Source of the DNA: Haliclystus octoradiatus | Taxonomy: Eukaryota; Cnidaria; Staurozoa; Stauromedusae; Haliclystidae | Direction: 5' to 3' | Length of the DNA stretch: 64,000 nucleotides | NCBI GenBank assembly: GCA_916610825.1 | Contig: OU744453.1 | Span: forward strand, 16,805,807 to 16,869,806 | Shown here: positions 1-13,096 of the stretch, piece after piece | How the letters are laid out: each line of letters starts with the position of its first letter | Position numbering within the stretch: position 1 is the first letter of the stretch | Made by a program: the position numbers and the translations under genes | The notes under the pieces: model-generated | What the model saw: only the letters and a program-made list of their open reading frames with translations | Databases searched by the model: none | Told to the model about the DNA's origin: nothing

Positions 1-87
1 AATATTTCCATCTTCTTGTTCATAACAATAGCAGATGACGCCATTTTGTATTACCAACATGTGAGAGACTTAGAGCAATCGCACGCG

Positions 88-582
88 TTATTTTTTCAAG
101 ACATGCGCAATGTAAAGTGGCCCCATTATAGTCACTACGTGGTAAATTTTCATAATGTCTGCATTGAAAGGATCAAGTATCGGTAATATACATGTAATGT
201 TTGATGCATTTTCTTGATAATTTCGTAGAAATTTTGAATTCGATATGTCTATTGAGCTGCCTCCGTATTTTATGTTGAATTTACTTGTAGTGAACACAAA
301 ACAACCATTGCACCAGGAATTAATATCTTCCCAATAAAGTATAAAAATTGGTATCATCCAAGAACATAGAAATATAAATAGGAATTTATGAACTCGTGGA
401 CGACATATCAGCATCTTCGGTTGCAGATAAAATAAAATAAAATGAGATAAAATGAAATAAATACTAATCAACAAATAAAACAAACCCACCTTCGAGCGTT
501 ATAATTTACTAGCAGTGAGTGACCTGCGTTGCTGGGATAATTTGGGCCGAGTAAGAAATACCTTTGTTGTCATGTGGATTTA
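88..582 (-). pseudogene. Truncated duplicate of the DUF229 first exon
   Basis: The minus-strand frame at 88-489 is nearly the same as the first exon of the DUF229 gene at 5582-6041, including the hydrophobic signal-anchor stretch and the following lumenal segment (WEDINSWCNGC). Similarity begins near 139 and runs to about 582, matching roughly 5765-6200. Left of 139 the frame reads into unrelated sequence, so the distal part of the exon and its splice donor are missing. No second exon for this copy is visible; it may lie outside the window or be lost. The upstream part of the duplicated block resumes at 1148. Probably non-functional, but the window edge leaves some doubt. Confidence 0.75.
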
Positions 583-1161
583 GTAAAGTATTTGACATTA
601 TGTTTTGAGATGTTTGATATGTCCAGATATAATAGAGAACAGTCATTGTAGATATTTTATTCTGAACGGCGGATTGTATTTCAACGCGAAAAAGATGTTG
701 AAATAGCCAGAATGCAATAATAGGATATTTCCACGCTTGTAAATATGAAGCCGAAATAGGGTCAAAATTCGATTCACATGGCGATGATGTGTTTTCACAT
801 AGCGATGATGTATATTCCTGAATCGATGGAGGAAAGTTGGGAAAGCAGCCTGCGCGCAGACCTTAATATGGGATGAAAATATAACTTCCTCGTTCATGCT
901 CTCGAACTCTGGCAACGAAATGGCATTGTTTGGCACGTTGCTGGACGTTTTGAATCAAATAAATATGAAAAATATTTATGATGTATATGATGTATATTCC
1001 TGAATCGATGGAGGAAAGTTGGGAAAGCAGCCTGCGCGCAGACCTTAATATGGGATGAAAATATAACTTCCTCGTTCATGCTCTCGAACTCTGGCAACGA
1101 AATGGCATTGTTTGGCACGTTGCTGGACGTTTTGAATCAAATAAATATGAAAAATATTTAG
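583..1161. repeat. Insert with a 182-bp-period tandem duplication
   Basis: This segment interrupts the duplicated DUF229 upstream region. It contains two near-identical direct copies, about 806-979 and 988-1161, with a 182-bp period. Each carries the same minus-strand peptide (MPNNAISLPEFESMNEEV...), so the shared open frame comes from the duplication rather than from clear gene evidence. No known element was recognised. Confidence 0.7.
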
Positions 1162-1272
1162 CTAACATGATTATCGACACCGCTTTGTCGCTATTTTCTC
1201 TTCAATAATTTTCAAACTTGACAAATTTTGCCTCGAAAAATCCGTCGAAATTATTGCTAGTTCTCCGAAATA
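1148..1272. repeat. Second part of the duplicated DUF229 upstream region
   Basis: About 120 bp here match 6228-6352, the sequence just upstream of the DUF229 first exon. With 139-582 this shows that a block of about 0.6 kb was duplicated and one copy was later split by the 583-1147 insert. Confidence 0.7.
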
Positions 1273-2542
1273 ATTGGCTATTGGCTAATGCATTGGCTAT
1301 ATTATGTAGCAGAGTTGAATGATAAATTATAGTCAACAAAAAGATGAATAAAATACAGCAACAATTATATTTATTTTGAAAAAGATGAGACTTTTTCAGT
1401 TTAATGATATTTTGGTTAGAATAATGAGAGAATGGTAAGAGTTGTAAACTTGCAAGAAAATATTCTCTCCGTGTTTGTTTCATTCGCGTCGATTTAAAGA
1501 GGACTATACAGACCGGCAGTCTTCTTTATTGAAAAGTGAGCTCACTTTTCAATACTCGTTTTCATGTTAGCTGTCTTCTACTGTCTGGTGTTCAATGTTT
1601 ATGAAAAGATGCACGCCTCCATCTTGCCTCGCGTATTTTTCCACGGCACTGACTAGTTTTCTTGAATTATCATAGTTGCGATCTAATTTTAATATTTCAT
1701 GGTATGTCCACATATTGTAAACATCGTTTATCTACGCAATCAAATGGAAGGAGAGAAGCGATAGAAAGTAAAGATCAGAAATATGTGAAACGGAAACAGG
1801 ACCTCAGATCAAATCTACAGAAATCTGTCCGTGCAAGTGCAATGACAGTATGCGTGTGTTTGAAATTTAACAAAAAGAAACTACAAATTTCTGCTAGTCT
1901 TTCAGACTCTCGATTTGCTTTTGTCTTTTTAAACATTATTTATTATCTGGATAATGTAATCAAGGTAATTTTATGTTGTAATGGTGCTTAGTTGCTATCC
2001 ATGCTTCGTAGATTAATCGCCTTATTCTAGTTGGAATTGATAATCATATTTCCAAAGATTATAACTACATAACGAATATGTATATTGATCGACATTTGTA
2101 AATAGTGTCAAGTTGTCAATCGTTAGCATACAGTACAACTTACTGGACTTGTTGAACTTGCTGTTGACTTGGTCTGTTTTGGAATTGTTGAATAATAAAA
2201 ACATGTTTACGTTTTTGTGCTGACTCATTTTATTGTCGTATTTTTTCTGACTTGAAAGTTATAGTAATTAGCCTGCACAACCATAAAATGCGGTAGGCCA
2301 ATATTTAATGCAATTTGTGTATTATTATTGATTCCGGTCCTTAAGAGTTTTCTTGTAAAATCGAAAGTAATTATGAAATAGAAATAAATGTTTAGGCCAT
2401 TTTTCGGCTTGTTTTGCTATCCCCGCAGCTTTCAATCCAGCCCACCAAATTGCAAAGGGATGTAGTGACGTACAATAAAATAATTTTATACCTTTCAAAG
2501 AAACACGGACAAAATATACGATAGTGGCCGTTGTATGAGATG
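1273..2542. other. Stretch without recognised genes
   Basis: AT-rich sequence with short open frames only, none recognisable. The one distinct structure is a perfect 28-bp palindrome at 1527-1554 (half-site TATTGAAAAGTGAG). Nothing else is supported. Confidence 0.5.
1527..1554. repeat. Perfect 28-bp palindrome
   Basis: TATTGAAAAGTGAG is followed directly by its reverse complement with no spacer. It could form a hairpin or be a dimeric binding site. No flanking element was recognised. Confidence 0.8.
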
Positions 2543-2712
2543 TTTGAATACAAAACAAATGATAAAAAGTGGCCGCTGGCCGCGTTAGAAAGATGACCGC
2601 TCTATACAGACAGAAAACAAAAGAAAATGGCAGGAGAAATACTTAATGTGGCCGTTGTGTATGAGTGGCCGTTCTATCAGAGTGGCCGTTATAGCAGATT
2701 TGACTGTATGTT
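2543..2712. mobile_element. Tigger/pogo-like MITE relic
   Basis: Repeated GTGGCCGTT words and a right end reading GATTTGACTGTA resemble the better preserved copies at 58233-58380, 58884-59077 and 61921-62054, whose ends read CAGTCAAACC or its complement. Only the right half is clear here. The Tigger/pogo assignment rests on the TIR-like end and TA context. Confidence 0.45.
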
Positions 2713-2750
2713 ATGTTAACATTTTTATTTAACATGATTACTTATTACAT

Positions 2751-4264
2751 TTATGAGTTTTTGCAAAAGCAAAATTTTCTTAAAAATGGTTGATCTTTCA
2801 TTACACATAACGATTGATCACCATATTTATTTAATCGACTAATATTTGGATCCACAAAATACTTTTTATTAATAACATAAATAGTACCTTCAAATATTCC
2901 ATTAGATTCAGTTGTTTGTATAACAACTTCAAATGTTAACATTTCTTTAGATTTCCATAATGAATTATGGAAAAATTCTTTAGAATGATTCGTTTGAGTT
3001 TCTGGTTCTCGTATATGTAGTAACCTTTTCAATTTTAAAATCGCACACAATCCATTGTTATTTAATAATCCATTAATATAATTTATTAATTGCTCAGCAA
3101 TAGCTATTGCTTCTTTTGTATAATTTGATATTTCTCTGAATCCGGCACACGGACAATAATGTCGTGCAACACCGATATCGCGACATGTTCGATTTACTTT
3201 CTCATTAATTCGAGTTAATAAGCTTTGTCCGTATCTTCCACGTTCAACCTTTGGATAATTTATTAAATGTTTTAATGTTGGATACAAATCAAAATGCGAT
3301 GTCAACACATGGGAATTATGTTGCAAATTTGTTAACATATTATTGTCTTGATTCAAAAACCATTTTGGTAAAGATAATGCAACATAAGGCATACGTTCTT
3401 CTAGTTTACCTTGTAAAGTCTGACGATACGCATCAACTCGATTGCCATGGTCTCCCATAATAAATAAAGCCGTACGATTTAAATATCCACGATCACGAAA
3501 TGTTTCTAAAAATTTCGCAATTGAATCATCTCCTAATTGTAAATAATGAGCATCATTATGTGCTAATCTCGATATCACACTAAGCCCAAATTTTGGTATG
3601 TGTTCATCATATGTTTCAAACATACTAGTTATATAATCAAGATTAATTTGATGTGATGCTTGATTACCAATGCATCTTCTACAACCAGTACTGACGGCAT
3701 CCGTTGCCAACCAAAAATGACGTGAATAATGATCGGTAGGCGGGTGTTTAAAACCTTGTTGTTCATAATTAAATGTTCCATCATCTTCGGATAATAATGT
3801 TGTATATCCATGTTGTTTTAAATAATTATATAGAAAAGGCCACCTATCAACTGGTTTCCCATCATCATGACCTTTTTCAGCATTGGGTAATTCATTAATT
3901 AAATGATCTGTTAAAATGGCGGCAAGCTGTGGAGCGGTACCATCGCCAACAATTGATTGACCATTGAATACAGTTGTCTCTGATATATTCCTTTTTGAAA
4001 AACTATCAATAACTTTCAGAGTTCGTGGCACGGAACGTTTAAAATTGGCATTTGATTGAGAATCAAATATTAAAATTAGTAAATCTAATTTTTTATTCTC
4101 AGACATGCTCTTGTTACTAAATTTTCGATTTGCTTTTAGCTTTGTATATGCTAGGAATTCAGTGACGTCCTCGTGCTCAAATTTCAGATTTAATCGATAG
4201 AAATCTTGAGTGATATTCATTGCATAATCGATATCTGAAATGTAGCAAAATAAATCCATCACAT
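2751..4264 (-). CDS. DUF229 family protein, exon 2 (main catalytic-like domain)
   Basis: Second and last exon of a two-exon gene. The acceptor is CTAAG at 4265-4269; the exon starts at 4264 and completes the codon split at the exon 1 donor (phase 1), giving a predicted protein of about 657 residues. DUF229 proteins belong to the alkaline phosphatase/sulfatase-like fold and are mostly uncharacterised. Diagnostic segments: LDLLILIFDSQSNANFKR near residue 212, VGDGTAP near 258, LSEDDGTFNYEQQGF, and the metal-binding-like FIMGDHGNR near 421. A cysteine-rich block follows (CRDIGVARHYCPCAGF). The ORF is uninterrupted to its stop at 2751. The ATG at 4259 lies inside the exon and is not the likely start. 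Substrate unknown; family-level call is firm. Confidence 0.85.
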
Positions 4265-5062
4265 CTTAGCCTGGCTAGTTAATGTCTATCCTCAATACCC
4301 TGGTTCAAGCCAACATTGGGCCAAGAGATCCTCCAATACTTCTTTACATGGGTGTGTCTTTTGAGAGTATTACTAACATTATTGCTGGAAATATATAGAC
4401 TAGATTGAGAGGGATAGGGAATTTTCTCTAAGCGTCACGGTCTGAAAATGTTGAATTTGGTTGAAACTTGGATCACGTGATCTTAGCCCGACACAGCCTT
4501 GAAAAGGTCGGATCATCGCGCAAGAAATATAATGAAAATCGGAGGCTAAAATTGTAGAACTTTAAAATTATTTATCAGATATTATTTATTGTCCAAAATT
4601 GATATTACTTGTTTCAAAGGAAAATTTTTTGCAGGACAACAAAACAATATCAGTTTTATAATCCAGTTTTACCCTTCATTAAAGTTAATAAATTAAATAA
4701 GTTTGAATAGAGTAGCATATTACCTCATCTTAATCCTTAATATTTAATTGAAAAACGTTCTATAGCATCAAACAGATGTAGTAAAATGCCACCGGGCAGA
4801 GCTGTTTTAACAGGTTCATTGTACGGGTACAGGGAATATTCCCTTAAAGCAGAACTTTGAAAACTCGGGTAAAGAGGCCATGTATAGACATTTCTTGAAA
4901 TTTGAAAAAATCTTGATATCTTTTCTAGATAATGGCAAATAGGGGCAATAGAAAAATCACCCTGAGATGCTGTCACTAGCTCTGATAACAATATTATTAC
5001 AAAAATGCATATTCCGATAAAAGACTGTTTTCATGGAATGTTTAATAGCTCGGTAAGTTAGG

Positions 5063-5229
5063 CAGGATTCGAAAAAAGTGGGAATCTTGAAATCTTAGAT
5101 TTCGAAAGTTTGAGCAAATTCAGTAGAAAATGGAGACTTTTATGATTTGTTGGTCAAACATCAACAGAAAATTTAAAAGAAAATGTTGAAATCTAGGATT
5201 CCAGAAGGTGAACTTTTTGTTGGATCGTG
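5063..5229. mobile_element. Degenerate copy of the CAGGGTCCGAC hAT-like MITE
   Basis: Located inside the DUF229 intron. It follows the pattern of the intact copy at 62610-62784: CAGGATTCGAAAAAAGTG at the left, GGTCAAACATCAACAGAAAA in the middle and TCCAGAAGGTGAACTTTTTG near the right end. Ends are eroded. Confidence 0.55.
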
Positions 5230-5581
5230 AATGTAGGTCTAGGTTTTCCAAAAGCTTTCCTATTCCAATACAGAGGAAATTGATCGATCTTAACACTTGC
5301 TAATTGTTAACTTTCCTGAGCATTTTCTTTGGTTTAGGGACCGACATGACGTCAACAGTTTACGCCATTGAATTTGGATTTCTCGCAGACTCTCTGTGAA
5401 TCGGTACAATCGGTACTCCCAGGGACAATTTCTAAAGTGTATTGTGTCATATTTATTAGAATTGAATCTAATACAAGGTAACCAATGAGTTCCTAGATGA
5501 GTATCATGTCCACCCCTGTGATTGAATGCCCCACCCCACAGTTGTGATGAGTAACTCGTATAGAGTAGCGTATGCACTCAC

Positions 5582-6041
5582 CGCTAGTTTTTTCCACAAA
5601 AGGTAACTGAATTGATTCTTCTGATATGTAGTATTCATTATCATCTTTTCCTCTTGATATGCCATGCAAACTACCATCGACAACTTTTTCAGCTTTAACA
5701 TATAATGTACCTTTAACAATAAAACCATATTTTGATTTTCCACAATCCAATGGTGAAGAAAATCTATGGTAAATTTTCATAATGTCTGCATTGAAAGGAT
5801 CAAGTATCGGTAATATACATGTAATGTTTGATGCATTTTCTTGATAATTTCGTAGAAATTTTGAATTAGATATGTCTATTGAGCTGCTTCCGTATTTTAT
5901 GTTGAATTTACTTGTAGTGAACACATAACAACCATTGCACCAGGAATTAATATCTTCCCAATAAAGTATAAAAATTGGTATCATCCAAGAACATAGAAAT
6001 ATAAATAGGAATTTATGAACACGTGGTCGATATCGCAGCAT
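5582..6041 (-). CDS. DUF229 family protein, exon 1 (signal anchor and stem)
   Basis: First exon of the gene completed by 2751-4264. I start it at the ATG at 6041 (MLRYRPRVHKFLFIF): the open frame extends further upstream but without an earlier ATG. A hydrophobic stretch (KFLFIFLCSWMIPIFILYW, about residues 10-28) after basic residues predicts a type II membrane protein with the catalytic-like domain in the lumen or outside. The exon ends at a strong donor, CTAGCG/GTGAGT, after 153 codons plus one base; joining to 4264 keeps frame and gives the VMDLFCY segment expected in this family. The intron (4265-5581) holds a MITE relic. A truncated duplicate of this exon lies at 88-582. Confidence 0.8.
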
Positions 6042-6381
6042 CTTCGGTTGCTGATAAAATAAAATAAAATGAGATAAAATGAAATAAATACTAATCCACC
6101 AAATGAAACAAATAAAACAAACCCACCTTCGAGCGTTATAATTTACTAGCAATGAGTGACCTGCGTTGCTAGGATAATTTGGGCCGAGTAAGAAATACCT
6201 TTGTTGTCATGTCGATCAAAAAAAAGTGAAAAATATTTAGCTAACATGATTGTCGACACCACTTTGTCGCTATTTTCTCTTCAATAACTTTTAAACTTGA
6301 CAAATTTTGCCTCGAAAAATCCGTCGAAACTATTGCTAGTTCTCCGAAATAATTTCTTACATGCTGCTGTCTAGACAGTGA

Positions 6382-6880
6382 TGTAAACTCTGTTACACTG
6401 ATTGGTTGCATAGTTCATTGGCGAGATCAACGCAGTCAAAATACCAACTTCTTGTATTTTCAAACATGTATTTTCTTAAAATCAAATTGTCAATATCTGA
6501 CTGGTTTTTCTAAATTAACAATAGTAAATGTTACAAGTTATCAATTCAAATATACATACTAATTAACGAACAAATATATCTGTATGATAAATACCTTCGT
6601 GTTTGTCTGCAACCAATACTTTACAACTGCAGATAAACCAACTGTAATTTAATAATGCTTCAACTCGGTGAAAACTTTCAATACATATACTTTCAATTGC
6701 GCAGCTCCGAACTCTGGGGAGACTTGACACGAACTGATTTATAAAACGATTATAATATTACTTATGTAAAAAAGGCGTAATATTTAACTAGTGCGCAAGC
6801 GCATAAAAAGTGTACAATATAAGAAGAAAATTAATATAAACTGCGCATGCGCATTACAAACAAACGATCCATCGTTTACA
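6382..6880 (-). repeat. BEL-A 3' LTR
   Basis: 499 bp, TGTAAAC...GTTTACA. Downstream LTR in the element's own orientation; its left flank is the target duplication AGTGA. Confidence 0.93.
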
Positions 6881-7055
6881 CCGGCCTCCGAGCATTATCA
6901 AATGCTCAACTCAAAACATCTTATAAATCAAAGCTCTTCTTCTAAGTTTACAATTTTTGCAATAGGACGCTTAAACTCACTGTCTCTGAATTTAACTTGC
7001 ACAGAGCGCACACAACCGTCTTTGCTGGGAAAAAGCGCAATTACCCGTCCCAAAT

Positions 7056-8029
7056 CAGAGCCATCGATATACAAGAGTTGGGACACACTCTCATGTTGCC
7101 GCTGGGCATCTTATTGGCCAACGCGATTACCACGTGACACATGGGCGCCATTTATGTTCGTGATTTATGAAAGACTTAAACTTAGCGCGAAGAAATTGCA
7201 TGTGTTTTGAATTCGAAGGATGTAAACATTGCAAATTATGTTGTAATAAGGTAGTTATTCTGCCACGAATGGGTATGATATTATAAATTTTCATGTTCTG
7301 ATGATAGATAGATAATATATTTCGAGCATTTCAATTTCAAAGATTACAAACCATTTGATAGAATAATAATGAAACTCAGAGTTAGAGCACAACACATATA
7401 CATTTAATCAATAAGTATGCTCTTCCAATTTGTGTTGCAAATTTGTAAAAATTTGAATCATAATTAAAAATTACGGTTATAAATTATATTTCTTACTTTT
7501 TGGAGATAAAGCTGGATTAACGCTTTTGTTATGACACACAAATTCACACGATAAAAACTGAATCATTTGATCGATTTATTATCGATCGATCGAATATTAT
7601 GAATGTGTTTTAGAGTCATCCAGACGGCGACGCAATCTCATTCACTACCATTTGCTGATTTCTTCGCTACTCCAACTCCAAGGTCAGGCATTCTTTCACA
7701 GTGCAAACACGAATCCATCAAGGATGATATTAACAAGCGAATATCAGCGTCAAAGTAGATCAATCGGAATGAAATGTGTTCTGTGAATTCCATTTCACAC
7801 TGAGATACACTTTTACTTTGTCAAATTATTAACATACAATCTCAAGCTTAACATACAATTCCAAGTGCTAGCAAAACATGAACATGCTTGTCAAGAAGCA
7901 AGGAAAATGTGTTGCGAAAAATAGACCTCGTTTGTCACGAACGAAAATGGCGCCAATGAATAAGAAATATTATCAGATTGAGGTTAAAAAGAACAATAGT
8001 GTCCCAACTCTTGTATATCGATGGCTCTG
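7056..8029. mobile_element. hAT-type non-autonomous transposon (MITE) in BEL-A
   Basis: 974 bp with terminal inverted repeats of about 32 bp starting CAGAGCCATCGATATACAAG and continuing AGTTGGGACACT at both ends. Flanked by GTCCCAAAT (7047-7055) and GTCCCAAT (8030-8037), an 8-bp target duplication with one extra base. CAGAG ends and 8-bp duplications fit hAT. No transposase is visible. It splits the BEL-A polyprotein tail; the frame resumes on the other side. Confidence 0.9.
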
Positions 8030-11000
8030 GTCCCAATGGCCAATGGTGTCTCTGCGTATTTTCATCTTTGACTAGGTCTAGGTCGCCAATCTTGAAGTTG
8101 CTTGTCTTGTCTGTCCATTTCATTCGCCGTTGGAGAGTCGGTAGATACTCTTTAATCCATCGAATCCAATAGTGCTGGGTCAAATGTTGTACTTGCCTCC
8201 ATCTTTTTCTTGATAAACTATCTTTATCTGTTATGTCTCCAAGAGGTGTACTTGCTGATTGTATCTGTAGTAGCAGGTGACTAGGTGTTATTGCCTCTAA
8301 ATCTTTAGGGTCGTCACTGATACTTGTCAATGGTATGCTGTTGATAATGCATTCTATTTCAGCCATAAATGTTGCTAACGTTTCATCAACCAATAACGAA
8401 TCCCCAATAACTGCTCTCATTATACTTCTGGCACTACGTATCATCCTTTCCCAGACTCCTCCATGATGACCTGCATAGGGCGTATTGAAGTTCCATGATG
8501 TACCAACTTTCCTCGGACAATAGCCAATCTTTTTGTGGTCAAAGCTCTTTAGTCAAACACTCAACTCCTTTTCAGCACCTTTAAATTTAGAACCATTGTC
8601 ACTGTAAATTGATCTCGGTGAACCTCATCTGTCATAAACCGCCTTGGTGCATTAATAAAAGAATCTGTTTCTAAATTGTTCGCAATTTCTATGTGAATGG
8701 CTCTTGTATTGAAGCAAGAAAACAAACAACCATAACGCTTCACAATAGATCTTCCAACCTTTACTTGAAGGGGTCCAAAATAATCAATACCGCAATTGTC
8801 AAAGGGGGGGCAAATAGGGCATTACACGTGAGGAGGGAAGGGCAGACATAGATTGATGGGCCATGGGCCTTTTTAACTTCATACACAGCAAACAATTTCT
8901 GACTAACTTTCTAACTGTACTTCTTGCTCCAAGGATCCAATATCTTTGACGTAGAAATGACAATACATGCTCTTGTCCAACATGACCCGACTTCTTGTAT
9001 TCACTTACAATGATTAACTTGGAGACGTAATGCGACTTTGGAAGGATCAATGGATACCTTGTATCATATTCAAGTGGGGCATTTTTCAAACGACCACCAA
9101 CACGCAAAACATCATCTTCTAAAAAAGGGTTTAACTTTACATTTTTACTGTTCCTTGACAACGATTTTTTACTGTCAATCAACTCAATTTCCTTTTCAAA
9201 CTCCCTTCCTTGGACATACTTGACAATTGCAACTTCTGCTTCCTTTAGTTCTTCCGCTGATACATCTCCCTTTTTCATCTCTTCTGATACTACTTCTTGT
9301 TTCTTTAACATGACCTTATGACGAATGTAGGATACATACCTTTTCAACCAAGCTACGGTTGTCTTTAATTTATTCCAAGAAGAATATTTATTGATAATCT
9401 GGGTCATGACGTCATCACTGATACAGGTAATTGAATCAACTTCATTTCTTTCTTCTGGATCTTCAATGACACTCTCTACAATTTTTGGATTATTTGGCCA
9501 CTCTTCTTCACCTTTCAACAGAAACTCTTGACCAACTAACCACCTACACCCTTCATGCATTTCTTTGGCTCTCAGGCCTCTTGAGGCGTCGTCAGCTGGG
9601 TTGCCAGCAGATGGGACGTATCTCCATTGTTGAGGCGTTGTAGATTCTCTAATTTGCATTACTCTATTTGCCACAAATGTGTTGTACCTCTTTGACTCGT
9701 TGTGAATGTAATGTATTACCGTAGTGGAGTCTGTCCAATAAACCACTTTTTCGTAAGGCAATTGTAGCTCCTCTATTACCTTCAAACTCATGTTGACTCC
9801 TACTAATGCAGCTTGAAGCTCTAGCCTTGGGATAGTCATCGCTTTTAATGGTGAAACTCTAGCCTCTACTAGCACAAGATTGCAGGTTACTTCTTTGCTG
9901 TTCGATGTTCTTAAATACACTGCACTACCATACCCTTTCTCACTTGCCTCACAGAATATGTGTAGCTGTATACTGTTGTACTCATTCACATTACATTTCA
10001 AAATATTCCTTGGAATTTTCAGATTATCTAGCTTTGGCAGTTCTTCCATCCAAGTCTTCCATAACTTTAGGTGATTTTTGGGAACTTCAGTATCCCAGTT
10101 GATCTTTAATTTCCATAACTCTTGGATCAGTTGTTTCCTTCTGAACACAAACGGACTGTCAAATCCCAGTGGGTCGTAAACAGAACTCACCAAAGACAGA
10201 AGACCACGTTTAGTTGGAGGTATTATTTTGGCTTTGACTTGAAATTTGAAGCAGTCTCCATTGATATCTCAAAGTACCCAAAGTACGCGTTTTCTCTGTT
10301 ACCTTATCATCGAAATCCAAGTTTAGGACCTTTGCTTTATCCTCAGGGGAAACCCCAACCAAAACATCAACATCATTGGAAAGCCATTTTCTTAAGCGGA
10401 ATCCCCCTTTGACAGCATAGAGGTGATTCCCTCAACAAATTCTACAGCCTCGTTTTCGTTCTGAAATGCTTTTAGGCAATCGTCAACGTAGAAATTCTTG
10501 AAAACGCTTCCGTAAACTTCGCTGCTATAACTTTCTCTGTTGTCCTCTGCTGTTTGACGAAGTGCAAAACTAGCTATCGATGGAGATGAGGTAGCAGCGA
10601 ATATGTGAACACACATTTGATATATGCTTGGCTCTTCCTGTAAATTATTTGGCCACCACAAAAACCGAAGCGCTTCCCTGTCCTTTTTGGATGTTTTAAT
10701 TTGATAGAACATTGTCTCAACGTCAGTACATATGGCAATTTTCCCGAGTCGAAATCTGGATAGTACACCCAAGAGAGAGCTTGTTTGATCTCGAACACTT
10801 AATAGCTGATCATTTAGAGATGTTTCTTCGTAATTAGCAGCAGCATCGAATACTATCCTGTTCTTACATTGGCTTACTATCATTTAACACAGGATGATGA
10901 GGCAAATACCACGTTTTTTCATTATGTATTTTTATTTCATCAACATTCAATTTTCGGGCATAGCCCTTTAACAAATAATCGTCTAAGATATCTTTCTATT

Positions 11001-13096
11001 TATTATATAATTCATCACTACTTATTAGCCTTTTCTTTAAACTTTGTCGGCGCTTCCTTGCTGCTTGTATATTATCAGGCATCTGATTGTTGTTTTTCAA
11101 GGGCATTCCTACTTGATAATGATCATTGACTAGTTGCACTGATGTTTTCATTATCTCCACAGCTTTCTTGTCCTCTACTGACCATTCAGGATTTTCTGAC
11201 TTTGTTCCGTAGGTTTCTATTGCCCAGAAATTGGCAACGCTCTCATGCAATATACCATCTACCTCTTCAATGTTATTGGCATTGGTATTGATTTCATTTG
11301 TCGATTTCCCCATTGGGCCTATCAGCGACCAGCCAAGATGTGTCTCAATAGCCCATAGTTCATTTGTTTTGCCTTTACGGTGATTGATCGTCACCAAAGC
11401 GTCCGGACAACTTGCTCCGATCAACAATGTAACTTTATTTATATCAACCTTTGGAAATTCAATCCCTTCTAAATGTGCAAATGTTGCTATTTGTCTGTCA
11501 AGATTATGTAGACTTTTTCTTGCAACATTGAAATCATCGATGGCCCACACTGGATTCAATACTAAACTATCAGATAAATCTTAATTTAATTTTGATACGG
11601 TAAGTGATGTTTTGATTGCATCTTTATTAGTCTGGGTGTTTATCGTTGTTAGATTAAGTGAGCATCTGACACCCTTTAAATTCAGTTCATTTATCAATGT
11701 GGTGCTGCAAAAACTTAATTGCGACGCACTGTCAAGCACAGCATACGTTTTAAGCGTTTTGTTATTGCCGTGTATTGTAACTGGGACAATCTGTAACAAA
11801 GTACCGGCCTCCGTTTTCATACAGTGTGATTCAGCCGTAGCGACATTTGATTCATTTGATTGAAATTCTCTGTTATTTCTGTGCATCAATGTATGGTGCC
11901 TTCCGTTACAATCTGATTCTGTACATTTTGCATTCATATCACATCTTCTCGCAATGTGACCAAATTTTAAACATCTAAAACATAGTCTGTTTTGCTTCAC
12001 TATATTTGTTTTTCCATCGAAGCCCTTTGATTTAAATATTTCACATGCTGTGATTGAATGGGTTTGTTTACAAACGGGACATTCCTTTGCATTGTTTCTA
12101 GAATTTGCGTTACTATTGTTTTGAACGAAATCGACTTCCGCATTTTCTGTTGCTAGCGTTGAAACTTTCATTTTTGGTTTACTACCACTGGTGAAAGAAT
12201 TTTCATTTGCTGAATGACTTGAAAAACTTAATGAAACAAATATTGCATCGTTCAACATAGCTGCCTCTTCATGTACGATTTCTGCGAGGTCATTTATATT
12301 TGGCAGACGTGAATCATTAATTGTTATTTTCCTGGCTTTCTTTTGCCATTGTCTATGAAAATACTTGGGCGTATTTTTTACAATTTCCCGAATGGTTTCA
12401 ATACCAATCGCTGACGTGTTGTTTGTGTCAGACATTGTTTCAATAAGTTTATTTAAATCATCTGCTAGGTCCATAAACCACTTTTTATCTGAGAATTTTA
12501 TGGAATTTCTTTTAGTCAATTTCTCGCCATATCGAAGCTCTAATAATTTGAGTGCCCTTTCTAATTTTCCAGGAGCGGCTAATCCAAAGCCTTCGACAGC
12601 ATTTTTTGCGGGGCCTTCTACAAATTGCAATAGCCTTGTCATTTTTTGATCCTCTGTTAGGGGCTCCATCACCATTTCATTGAATCTTTTTATGAATCGT
12701 GGATATGTTGATGAGTCTCCGTTGAATTTAACAATGTCTATATTTGGTAAATCGTGAGCAATACTCAATTTCGTGACTGATTCTAGAGCTGCCTGAATTG
12801 CTTCAAATCCCAGCGCAGTTGGTTGTGCACGCGCTCCCTGTTCTGCGGCGGTCTTACTATGTTCATTTGAACGTTCGTTGCGTTCAATTTCGACGATGCA
12901 TTCAATTGTTTCATTATACTGCTAGTAATATTATCCTTATTTACTTTTATATTATTATCAACAGCTTTACTCGGTGAAACTAAATCAATGCTTTCGCTAT
13001 TAATTAAATTATTTGTAACGTTAGCATTATCCGATGAATCTATGAGAGCCTTTGTATTATCATCTAATTCATCCTTACTAATTAAACCCTGTTCTT

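Noticed and set aside
643-1118. Duplicated small gene (MPNNAISLPEF)
   Set aside because: The shared frame comes from a 182-bp tandem duplication. Nothing supports translation.
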